Assembly: GCA_041191165.1 (NCBI GenBank)
Contig: JBEEPJ010000035.1
Span: 1 to 17,068, forward strand
DNA length: 17,068 nt
Direction of reading: 5' to 3'
Origin: CAMCYM01 sp041191165
Lineage (GTDB): Bacteria; Bacteroidota; Bacteroidia; Flavobacteriales_D; Sanyastnellaceae
Shown here: positions 7,475 through 13,886 of the stretch, piece by piece
Layout of the letters: the number at the start of each line of letters is the position of its first letter
Position numbering within the stretch: the first letter of the stretch is position 1
The notes under the pieces: model-generated
What the model was told of the DNA's origin: nothing
The model's database searches: none
Seen by the model: the letters and a program-made list of their open reading frames with translations, nothing else
Program-made: the position numbers and the translations under genes

Positions 7475-8322
7475 CCCGCTGCGTAATCCCCGAGCGTTTC
7501 CTTCAACTGATCGAGGGCGCTCGCGAGCTGCGCGTCGTTGGGGGCGATGCCGTGCCAGGCGTGCGTGCCCTCCATGAAGTCCACCCCCTTGCCCATGGCG
7601 GTGCGCATCAGCACCACCGTGGGGATGCCGGTGCCCCGGCCGGCCTTGCCCGCTGCGATGGCCGATTCGAGGGCGTCGAAATCATGGCCATCCGCTTCCA
7701 GCACGCGCCAGCCGAAGGCGCGCCACTTGGCCGCCAAGTCGCCCAGCCCCATGACCACGTCAGTAGGGCCGTCAATTTGCTGGCCATTGCAGTCCACGAA
7801 GCTGATCAGGTTGTCGACGCGGTGGTGGGCGGCGTACATGGCTGCTTCCCAGATTTGGCCTTCCTGCAACTCGCCATCGCCGTGCAGCGAAAACACGGTC
7901 TTCTGGTCGCCCCGCAGCGTCTTCACCTGTGCAGCGCCGATGGCCACGCTCAGGCCCTGGCCCAGCGACCCGGACGCGATGCGAATGCCCGGCAGCCCCT
8001 CCTCGGTGGCCGGGTGGCCCTGCAACCGGGAGTTGATCTTCCGGAACGTGGCGAGCTCTGCAATCGGAAAGTAGCCCCGCCGCGCGAGCACGCTGTACCA
8101 AACCGGCGAAATATGGCCGTTGCTCAGAAAGAACAGGTCCTCATCCCAGCCGTTCATGTCGAAGGCCTCGGGCCGGATGTCCATCGTGTCGAAGTACAAC
8201 TTGACGAACAGTTCCGTGCAACCCAGCGAACCGCCGGGGTGGCCAGAAGCCGCGCCGTGCACCATCCGCACGATGTCGCGGCGCACCTGGGAAGCAATGT
8301 CGGAGAGGGAAGGAGCTAGCAT
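7471..8322 (-). CDS. Transketolase, N-terminal (TPP-binding) subunit
   Basis: The TPP pyrophosphate-binding half of a split transketolase, 283 residues. Early motifs are VHGAASGHPGGSLGCTELFVKLYF (residues 21-44) and FFLSNGHISPVWYSVLARRGYF. The TPP/metal motif is GDGELQEGQIWEAAMYAAHHRVDNLISFVDCNGQQIDG, beginning near residue 148, with GDGE and the later N of DCNG as metal ligands. RTAMGKGVDFMEGTHAWHG near the end is also typical. The ATG at 8322 fits the family start; the frame extends to 8400, but the extra residues do not match. First gene of the operon, with the VWA and C-terminal subunit genes downstream and a likely promoter just upstream. Its stop overlaps the VWA start by ATGA. Confidence 0.93.
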   Translation of the reverse strand: MLAPSLSDIASQVRRDIVRMVHGAASGHPGGSLGCTELFVKLYFDTMDIRPEAFDMNGWDEDLFFLSNGHISPVWYSVLARRGYFPIAELATFRKINSRLQGHPATEEGLPGIRIASGSLGQGLSVAIGAAQVKTLRGDQKTVFSLHGDGELQEGQIWEAAMYAAHHRVDNLISFVDCNGQQIDGPTDVVMGLGDLAAKWRAFGWRVLEADGHDFDALESAIAAGKAGRGTGIPTVVLMRTAMGKGVDFMEGTHAWHGIAPNDAQLASALDQLKETLGDYAAG

Positions 8323-8339
8323 CGCAAAAACTTTCGGCG

Positions 8340-8347
8340 CAAAACTA
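8340..8347 (-). promoter_or_regulatory. Bacteroidota -7 promoter element for the transketolase operon
   Basis: On the minus strand this reads TAGTTTTG, a perfect match to the Bacteroidota -7 consensus TAnnTTTG. It ends 17 bases before the ATG at 8322, so transcription would start roughly 10-14 bases ahead of the start codon. TTG triplets upstream lie 13 and 34 bases away, not at the usual ~19-base spacing, so the -33 element is not clear. Confidence 0.5.
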
Positions 8348-8388
8348 CCGCGCCCCAGCCCAACTCCCTGCGCCTTGTGGACAAGCCG

Positions 8389-8415
8389 TTGAAAAGCCAT
8401 TGCGGCTTACCTTCG
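8389..8415 (+). promoter_or_regulatory. Possible promoter of ychF
   Basis: TTG at 8389-8391 and TACCTTCG at 8408-8415, the latter one base off TAnnTTTG. The 16-base spacing is shorter than usual. It lies in the gap divergent from the transketolase operon and 24 bases before the ychF start. Weak evidence, based on motif and position only. Confidence 0.25.
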
Positions 8416-8439
8416 CGCCTCTTACAACCCTTCGACTCC

Positions 8440-9537
8440 ATGGCGCTCAAGTGCGGTATTGTCGGACTGCCCAACGTGGGCAAGTCCACCCTGTTCAACT
8501 GTCTTTCCAACGCCCGGGCGCAGAGCGCGAACTTCCCGTTCTGCACCATCGAGCCCAACATCGGCACCATCGTGGTGCCGGACCCTCGGCTCAATCGCCT
8601 CGCGGAGCTCGTGAATCCCCAGAATCTGGTGCCCACCACGGTGGAGATTGTGGACATCGCCGGTCTCGTCAAGGGCGCCAGCAAAGGGGAGGGGCTCGGC
8701 AATAAGTTCCTCGGGAACATCCGCGAGACGGATGCCATCTTGCACGTGTTGCGCTGCTTCGATGACCCCAACGTCGTTCACGTGGACGGCAGTGTGAACC
8801 CCCAGCGAGACAAGGAGGTCATCGACTTCGAGCTCCAGTTGAAAGACCTGGAGACGGTCGAAGCCCGCATGGTCAAGGTCAAGAAGGCGGCGGCCACCGG
8901 TGACAAGGAGGCCGCGCGGGCCCTGGCCCTGTACACGAAGGTAAAGACGACCTTGGAGTCTGGAACCTCTGCCCGAGCGGTGGAAGTGGAGCCCTCTGAG
9001 GTGCAGTATATGAACGAGTTGCAGCTTTTGACGGCCAAACCGGTTCTGTACGTGTGCAACGTGGACGAGGGCTCCGTCGTCAGCGGCAATGCCCACGTCG
9101 AGGTCGCCCGCAAGCTCGCGGCGGCAGAGGGAGCCCAGGTGCTGGTCATCGGGGCGGCCATCGAAGCGGACATCGCCGAACTCGAAGATCCGGAAGCCCG
9201 CCGCGAGTTCCTGAGCGACATGGGGCTGGAGGAACCCGGGGTGGCCAAGCTCATCCGCGCAGCCTACGAACTCCTTCAATTGGATACGTATTTCACGGTG
9301 GGTGTCAAGGAGGTACGGGCCTGGACCATCCGCAAGGGTTTCACGGCTCCGGAAGCGGCTGGTGTGATCCACTCCGATTTCCAAAAAGGCTTCATCCGCG
9401 CTGAGGTGATGAAGTACGACGATTTCGTCTCGTTGGGTTCCGAACACGCCGTGAAGGAAGCCGGCAAACTTTCGGTGGAAGGGAAGGAATACGTGGTGCA
9501 GGACGGAGACATCATGCATTTCCGTTTCAACGTATGA
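8440..9537 (+). CDS. ychF: Redox-regulated/ribosome-binding ATPase YchF (OLA1 family)
   Basis: A universally conserved Obg-related P-loop NTPase, 365 residues, known to prefer ATP and to bind ribosomes. The G1/Walker A loop is GLPNVGKS (residues 9-16), followed by the switch region ANFPFCTIEPN, G3 DIAGLVKGASKGEGLG and the NVDE motif in place of the GTPase NKxD, which is the mark of this family's altered nucleotide choice. A coiled-coil insertion follows G3 (EVIDFELQLKDLETVEARMVKVKKAAATG). The C-terminal TGS domain reads LLQLDTYFTVGVKEVRAWTIRKGFTAPEAAGVIHSDFQKGFIRAEV. Full length and in frame. The start at 8440 gives MALKCGIVGLPN, as in homologues; in-frame codons further upstream do not fit. 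Its stop overlaps the start of the following lipoprotein gene (ATGA at 9534-9537). Confidence 0.97.
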   Translation: MALKCGIVGLPNVGKSTLFNCLSNARAQSANFPFCTIEPNIGTIVVPDPRLNRLAELVNPQNLVPTTVEIVDIAGLVKGASKGEGLGNKFLGNIRETDAILHVLRCFDDPNVVHVDGSVNPQRDKEVIDFELQLKDLETVEARMVKVKKAAATGDKEAARALALYTKVKTTLESGTSARAVEVEPSEVQYMNELQLLTAKPVLYVCNVDEGSVVSGNAHVEVARKLAAAEGAQVLVIGAAIEADIAELEDPEARREFLSDMGLEEPGVAKLIRAAYELLQLDTYFTVGVKEVRAWTIRKGFTAPEAAGVIHSDFQKGFIRAEVMKYDDFVSLGSEHAVKEAGKLSVEGKEYVVQDGDIMHFRFNV

Positions 9538-10022
9538 AACGGGGGAAGAGCGGGCGGAGGACGGGGGTTGCAGGGGCCTGGGGTGCGGCGCTGTTGCTCG
9601 CCGTCATCGGATGTAGCCAAGGACCGCCACAGCCGCCTGCGATGCCCACGGACGAGATTCCCTCGCCCATCGCCCAGGCCATGGCCACCCAGGAAGATGC
9701 ATGGAACCGGGGGGATGTGGATGGATTCATGGAGGCAGCGTACTGGAAGAGCGATTCCCTGATTTTTATCGGAAAGAGTGGCATCACGCGGGGATATGAT
9801 GCCACGCTGGATCGATATGCTACGAGCTATCCGGACCGAGGGGCGATGGGGGAGTTGGCCTTCGAAAACCTCCAATGGCTGCCCATCGGAACCGAGCACG
9901 GTCTGTTGCTGGGGCGATGGACCTTGTTTCGCGCAAACGATACGCTCACAGGGCATTACACGCTGTCCTGGCGGTTGAATGCGGCAGGCAAGTGGGAGAT
10001 TGTGCTGGACCACAGCAGCTGA
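9534..10022 (+). CDS. Small lipoprotein with SnoaL/DUF4440-like fold
   Basis: A 162-residue exported lipoprotein: basic N-terminus (MKRGKSGRR), hydrophobic core (GAWGAALLLAVIG) and a good lipobox AVIGC with Cys27. The mature domain starts with a helix, IAQAMATQEDAWNRGDVDGFMEAAYWKSDSLIFIGKSGITRGYDATLDRY, the usual opening of SnoaL/DUF4440 NTF2-like domains (QxxAWNxGDxxxFM, then a strand, then the GxxxxRGxxA turn). It ends in strands LLLGRWTLFRANDTLTGHYTLSWRLNAAGKWEIVLDHSS. Such domains bind small molecules or are parts of enzymes; no specific ligand can be named. Translationally coupled to ychF and 3 bases before the rhomboid gene, so part of a three-gene transcript. Confidence 0.8.
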   Translation: MKRGKSGRRTGVAGAWGAALLLAVIGCSQGPPQPPAMPTDEIPSPIAQAMATQEDAWNRGDVDGFMEAAYWKSDSLIFIGKSGITRGYDATLDRYATSYPDRGAMGELAFENLQWLPIGTEHGLLLGRWTLFRANDTLTGHYTLSWRLNAAGKWEIVLDHSS

Positions 10023-10025
10023 GGG

Positions 10026-10664
10026 ATGGACGTGCTGTATCCCATTTTGGGCGCTACGGTCCTCGTGAGCTATCTGGGGTTTCAATCGGAAAAGCTCTTG
10101 CAGGCCGGGATGCTCAAGCCGTATCGGGTGGTGCAAGGCCAAATCCACCGCCTCATCACCCACGGTTTTCTCCACGCCGACTGGCCGCACCTCCTCTTCA
10201 ACATGCTGGTGCTGTGGCAGTTCGGGGAATGGACTTCTGCCCACCTGCAAGAAAATCCAGTGCCGGGTTGGATTCCCTTTTCCGGTCAGCAGGGGTTTCT
10301 GGCGCTGTACTTCGGGGGGATGTTGTTCGCTGCGCTGCCCGCCCTCTACAAACACAGCCGCAATCCGGGCTATGCCTCTCTGGGGGCGTCCGGCGCCGTT
10401 TCTGCCGTATTGATGGCGTTCATCGTCTACTTTCCGCAGGCGCAAATCGCGGTGTTCTTCATTCCCATGCCCGCCGTCGTTGCGGGTTTGCTGTTCTTCG
10501 CCTACGAGCAGTACATGGACCGCTGGGGGAAGACGCGCATTGCACACGACGCCCACTTGTACGGCGCCCTTTACGGGGTGCTGTTCGCCCTGCTCACGGA
10601 CGGCGATAGCGCTACCGGGCTCGTCCAAGCCATCCGAGAGACCTGGGAGTCATTTTTTCAATAA
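10026..10664 (+). CDS. Rhomboid-family intramembrane serine protease
   Basis: An integral membrane serine protease of 212 residues that would cleave membrane-anchored substrates. There are about six hydrophobic segments: 3-18, 48-68, 90-108, 120-136, 140-160 and 176-192. The TM2 motif is WPHLLFNMLVLWQFGEW (His55, Asn59). The catalytic serine is Ser122 in GASGAVSAV. The catalytic histidine is most likely His177 in HDAHLYGALYG, followed by the HxxGxxxG helix contact. The long loop between TM2 and TM3 (ENPVPGWIPFSGQQG) differs from E. coli GlpG, but the Bacteroidota form is similar. Both catalytic residues are present, so an inactive homologue is unlikely. It is last in the ychF transcript and converges on the DivIC-like gene. 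Substrates cannot be told from the context. Confidence 0.9.
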   Translation: MDVLYPILGATVLVSYLGFQSEKLLQAGMLKPYRVVQGQIHRLITHGFLHADWPHLLFNMLVLWQFGEWTSAHLQENPVPGWIPFSGQQGFLALYFGGMLFAALPALYKHSRNPGYASLGASGAVSAVLMAFIVYFPQAQIAVFFIPMPAVVAGLLFFAYEQYMDRWGKTRIAHDAHLYGALYGVLFALLTDGDSATGLVQAIRETWESFFQ

Positions 10665-10672
10665 AGGAGCAC

Positions 10673-10697
10673 AAGCGGACTTTGCGGCGTGCCGCTT
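10673..10697. terminator. Weak stem-loop between convergent genes
   Basis: AAGCGG at 10673-10678 pairs with CCGCTT at 10692-10697 (6 bp, 13-base loop); an alternative nested stem is GCGG/CCGC at 10684-10695. It is the only structure in the 38-base gap between the rhomboid and DivIC-like stop codons. No T-run follows on either strand, so its role as terminator is a guess from position. Confidence 0.25.
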
Positions 10698-10702
10698 CCG
10701 GT

Positions 10703-11008
10703 TCAATCTTCCAATGGGGCCTCCAGCGGAATCATCCGGAAGATGTCTTCGTCCGGGCGCTTCATGAAGTAACGTTCTCGGGCCAGGTGCTCGAGGTTTC
10801 GGACGTTGGAAGTCAAGCGCGCCATGTCCTCCTGCACATCCGCAATCGAAGCCTTGAGGTGTGCTTCTTGCTTGCGCAGGTCGTTCAGTTCCCGTTGCGC
10901 ACGGTAGATGAAGAACAGGTCGATGTCCGTCACGAACGAAACCCAACCCACCCCGATGAGCAGCGTGGCTACGTATCGATTGCGGATGAACGCGGTGAGG
11001 CGGTTCAT
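10703..11008 (-). CDS. Septum formation initiator, DivIC/FtsB family
   Basis: A 101-residue bitopic inner-membrane protein of the division complex. A short cytoplasmic N-terminus (MNRLTAFIRNRY) leads into one membrane segment (about 12-34, VATLLIGVGWVSFVTDIDLFF), then a periplasmic coiled coil (RAQRELNDLRKQEAHLKASIADVQEDMARLTSNVRNLEHLARERYFMK). The tail RPDEDIFRMIPLE follows the ERYxMKxPDEDxF pattern typical of the family. In other bacteria it partners FtsL and FtsQ. Its ATG overlaps the clpC stop by ATGA (11005-11008), so it depends on clpC for transcription and probably for translation. Length and motif order fit; no other family is a reasonable choice. Confidence 0.88.
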   Translation of the reverse strand: MNRLTAFIRNRYVATLLIGVGWVSFVTDIDLFFIYRAQRELNDLRKQEAHLKASIADVQEDMARLTSNVRNLEHLARERYFMKRPDEDIFRMIPLEAPLED

Positions 11009-13644
11009 TTCTTCTTGCCCGTTCCGTCCTTGGTGGTCTTGGAGCCGGTGCCGCCATCGGTCGGATCGGCGGACTCCGGTTCAGCGGAGGCCACGGGGAG
11101 GAATCCCGCCTTCTCGTGGGTGATTTGGAGGACTTCCGTGCCGGGCTCGTGGTCGGTGCGCAGGAGATCCCCTTCGCTCACGTTGCCGTTGATGATTTCC
11201 TCGGCGATGGGATCCTCGAGATACTTCTGGATGGCCCGCTTGAGAGGGCGCGCGCCAAACTTCTCATCATACCCCTTGTCCACGAGGAAATCCTTCGCCC
11301 GGTCCGTGACTTCTACACCGTAGCCCAAGTCCTGCATCCTGTGAATCAGGGCGCCGAGTTCGAGGTCTATGATTTCGTGAATGTGCTCCCGCTTGAGGCT
11401 CTGGAACAGGATCACGTCATCGATCCGGTTGAGGAACTCTGGCGAGAAGGCGCGCTTGAGGGCGGTCTGAATGACGCTGTCGCGGTTGGATTCCTCGTTC
11501 GCAATTTTCGCCTGGGTGCCGAAGCCCACTCCCGTCCCGAAGTCCGCCAGCTGGCGCGCCCCGATGTTCGAGGTCATGATGATGATCGTGTTGCGGAAAT
11601 CGATTTTCCGGCCGAGGCTGTCGGTCATTTGGCCATCGTCCAAGGCCTGCAGGAGCAGGTTGAAAACGTCCGGGTGGGCTTTTTCAATCTCATCGAGCAG
11701 GACGATGGAGTAGGGGCGGCGGCGCACTTTCTCCGTGAGCTGTCCGCCTTCTTCGTAACCCACGTAGCCCGGAGGTGCACCGATGAGGCGTGTGACCGCA
11801 AACTTCTCCATGTACTCCGACATGTCGATGCGGATGAGGGCCTCCTCACTGTCGAACATGAAGCGGGCGAGGACCTTCGCGAGCTGCGTCTTGCCCACGC
11901 CCGTGGGGCCGAGGAAAATGAAGGATCCGATGGGCTTGTTGGGGTCCTTCAGGCCGGCGCGGTTGCGCTTGATGGACCGGGCGATGCGCTGGATGGCGTC
12001 GTCCTGACCGATGACCTTGCCCATCAGGTCCTTGTCCATCCGTGCGAGCTTGCCGCTTTCCTTCTCGGCGATGCGCTGTACGGGAATTCCGGTCATCATG
12101 GCCACCACGTCACCGACGTGCTCTGCCGTTACCGTGACCCGCTGATTCTTGCTGTCCTCTTCCCACTGCGCCTTCGCCCGGTCGAGGCGTTCGTGCAACG
12201 TGCGCTCCGTGTCGCGGAGCTGGGCCGCTTCCTCGTAGCGCTGGCTCCGGACCACCCGCACTTTTTCTTCCTTGATGCGGTCGATTTCGGCTTCGATGTC
12301 GAGGATCTCCTGGGGGACGTGGATGTTGTTGAGGTGCACCCGGCTTCCCACCTCGTCCAAGGCATCGATGGCCTTGTCCGGCAGGTGTCGGTCCGTGATG
12401 TACCGGGCCGTCAACTTGACACAGGCCTCGATGGCCTCGGGGGTGTAAGCGACGGAGTGGTGCTCCTCGTATTTGTCCTTGATGTTGTTGAGAATCTGAA
12501 TCGTCTCATCGACTGTCGTGGGCTCCACGAGCACCTTCTGGAAACGGCGCTCGAGGGCACCGTCCTTCTCAATGTGCTGGCGGTATTCGTCGAGGGTGGT
12601 CGCACCGATGCACTGGATTTCGCCGCGGGCCAGCGCCGGCTTGAACATGTTGGACGCATCGAGCGACCCACTTGCCCCGCCTGCACCGACGATGGTGTGC
12701 AACTCATCGATGAACAGAATGACGTCCGGCGACTTCTCGAGCTCGTTCATCACGGCCTTCATCCGCTCTTCGAACTGGCCCCGGTACTTGGTTCCGGCCA
12801 CCAGCGACGCGACATCCAGCGTGACAATTCGCTTGTTGAACAGGACCCGGCTGACTTTCTTTTCGATGATGCGCAAGGCCAAACCCTCCGCAATCGCACT
12901 CTTGCCCACCCCGGGCTCGCCGATCAAGATGGGGTTGTTCTTCTTCCGGCGGGACAGGATTTGGCTTACCCTTTCAATTTCCTTCTGTCGGCCCACGATG
13001 GGGTCCAGCTTGCCTTCCTCGGCCATCTTGGTGAGGTCGCGGCCGAAGTTGTCCAGCACCGGGGTCTTGCTCTTGGGGTCGACCTTGCGTCCCGAACCTC
13101 CCGCGCCTCCGTTTCCGGCACCTCCGATCGCACCGTCCGAATCGTCCTCCCCGTAGCTCGAGGACTCCGCTCTCGGTCCCGCGCCGGTTTCACCGCGCGC
13201 ACCCTCTTCGTTGAGGATGCTCTCAAATTCTTCCTTGGCCACGTCGTAATCGATGTTGAATGCGTTGAGGGACTTGGTGGCCACGTTGTCTTCGTCCTTG
13301 AGAATGCTCAACAACAAGTGCTCCGTGCCGATGGTAGAGGACTTGAAAATCTTCGCCTCGAGGTAGGTGATTTTCAGAATCTTTTCCGCCTGCTTGACGA
13401 GCGGAATATTCCCGGCGCCCACCGACTTTCCACCGGTGGGACGGATGGTGCTCTCGACCACCTTGCGCAGCTTCTGCATGTCGCAGTTGAGGCCTTCGAG
13501 AATGCGCACCGCAGTGCCTTCCCCTTCCCGGATGATGCCGAGAAGCAGGTGTTCAACGCCGATGTAATTGTGGCCCAAACGCAACGCCTCTTCGCGGCTA
13601 TATGCGATGACGTCTTTGACCCGGGGAGAGAATTTCGCGTCCAT
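11005..13644 (-). CDS. clpC: ATP-dependent Clp protease ATP-binding subunit ClpC
   Basis: A class I Hsp100 unfoldase of 879 residues that feeds substrates to ClpP. Domain order: Clp N-domain repeats (2-147, with KFSPRVKDVIAYSREEALRLGHNYIGVEHLLLGI); a Gly/Ser-rich linker (150-190) that is longer and more acidic than usual; AAA-1 with Walker A GEPGVGKS at 242-249 and Walker B VILFIDE at 308-314; a short middle domain with a UVR-like coiled coil (EAEIDRIKEEKVRVVRSQRYEEAAQLRDTERTLHERL, 451-487); AAA-2 with GPTGVGKT at 579-586 and SIVLLDE at 646-652. A VGF loop at 706-708 marks a ClpP-binding member, which separates it from ClpB. The Ser/Thr/Gly/Lys-rich tail after about residue 840 is an unstructured extension. 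First gene of a pair with the DivIC-like gene. The start codon at 13644 has AAGGAG-like bases upstream. Confidence 0.96.
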   Translation of the reverse strand: MDAKFSPRVKDVIAYSREEALRLGHNYIGVEHLLLGIIREGEGTAVRILEGLNCDMQKLRKVVESTIRPTGGKSVGAGNIPLVKQAEKILKITYLEAKIFKSSTIGTEHLLLSILKDEDNVATKSLNAFNIDYDVAKEEFESILNEEGARGETGAGPRAESSSYGEDDSDGAIGGAGNGGAGGSGRKVDPKSKTPVLDNFGRDLTKMAEEGKLDPIVGRQKEIERVSQILSRRKKNNPILIGEPGVGKSAIAEGLALRIIEKKVSRVLFNKRIVTLDVASLVAGTKYRGQFEERMKAVMNELEKSPDVILFIDELHTIVGAGGASGSLDASNMFKPALARGEIQCIGATTLDEYRQHIEKDGALERRFQKVLVEPTTVDETIQILNNIKDKYEEHHSVAYTPEAIEACVKLTARYITDRHLPDKAIDALDEVGSRVHLNNIHVPQEILDIEAEIDRIKEEKVRVVRSQRYEEAAQLRDTERTLHERLDRAKAQWEEDSKNQRVTVTAEHVGDVVAMMTGIPVQRIAEKESGKLARMDKDLMGKVIGQDDAIQRIARSIKRNRAGLKDPNKPIGSFIFLGPTGVGKTQLAKVLARFMFDSEEALIRIDMSEYMEKFAVTRLIGAPPGYVGYEEGGQLTEKVRRRPYSIVLLDEIEKAHPDVFNLLLQALDDGQMTDSLGRKIDFRNTIIIMTSNIGARQLADFGTGVGFGTQAKIANEESNRDSVIQTALKRAFSPEFLNRIDDVILFQSLKREHIHEIIDLELGALIHRMQDLGYGVEVTDRAKDFLVDKGYDEKFGARPLKRAIQKYLEDPIAEEIINGNVSEGDLLRTDHEPGTEVLQITHEKAGFLPVASAEPESADPTDGGTGSKTTKDGTGKKK

Positions 13645-13683
13645 AATTGGTGGGTTCCTTTGCTCCTTGCTTGTACTGCATTT

Positions 13684-13695
13684 CCCCTTGCGGGG
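13684..13695 (-). other. GNRA-type hairpin in the clpC leader
   Basis: On the minus strand this reads CCCCGCAAGGGG: four G-C pairs closed by a GCAA (GNRA) tetraloop. It lies about 40 bases before the clpC start codon, so it would be in the 5' leader if transcription starts further upstream. Only four pairs; a role in mRNA stability or heat response is speculation. Confidence 0.25.
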
Positions 13696-13750
13696 TTACG
13701 TCCATAAAACTACTGACTCCACAGGTCAAACACCTTGCCAAACCCGCTGT

Positions 13751-13759
13751 TTATCCACA
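13751..13759 (+). promoter_or_regulatory. Perfect DnaA box in the clpC/gyrA gap
   Basis: TTATCCACA matches the strongest DnaA-box consensus exactly. A second site facing it, TGTGGAGAA at 13775-13783, is one base off on the minus strand. A third TCCACA core lies at 13718-13723. The three cores fall within about 65 bases of the 242-base gap between the divergent clpC and gyrA genes. DnaA binding would fit control of gyrA, but the motif alone does not prove it. Confidence 0.4.
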
Positions 13760-13823
13760 TCCCGTGGTGTGAATTGTGGAGAACAACCTCGCCCCCCCTG
13801 CCATACCCATGAGAATCCGGTGT

Positions 13824-13839
13824 AATTTCGTCCGAAATT
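13824..13839. promoter_or_regulatory. Inverted repeat upstream of gyrA
   Basis: AATTTCG, two bases (TC), then CGAAATT: a perfect 7-bp inverted repeat 47 bases before the gyrA start. The left half is part of TAATTTCG (13823-13830), one base off the TAnnTTTG -7 element, so a bound repressor could block the promoter. It could equally form a small hairpin with a loop too tight to be stable, so an operator is the likelier reading. Confidence 0.4.
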
Positions 13840-13886
13840 GCTCAAAATGGGCCTTTTTTCGGGCCTGGGATTGAAAATCTGACAAG

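Noticed and set aside
8376..8384. A DnaA-box-like site (TTGTCCACA on the minus strand) in the transketolase/ychF gap
   Set aside because: One mismatch to the box; several such near-matches are expected by chance in a window of this size, and there is no second site nearby.
8422..9519. A 365-codon open frame antisense to ychF
   Set aside because: Exact shadow of the conserved ychF frame; rich in His and Leu/Gly as expected for the reverse complement.
11116..13707. An 863-codon open frame on the + strand covering nearly all of clpC
   Set aside because: It is the antisense shadow of a high-GC gene with strong codon bias; the translation shows no domain or hydrophobic pattern of its own, while the minus strand gives a full ClpC.
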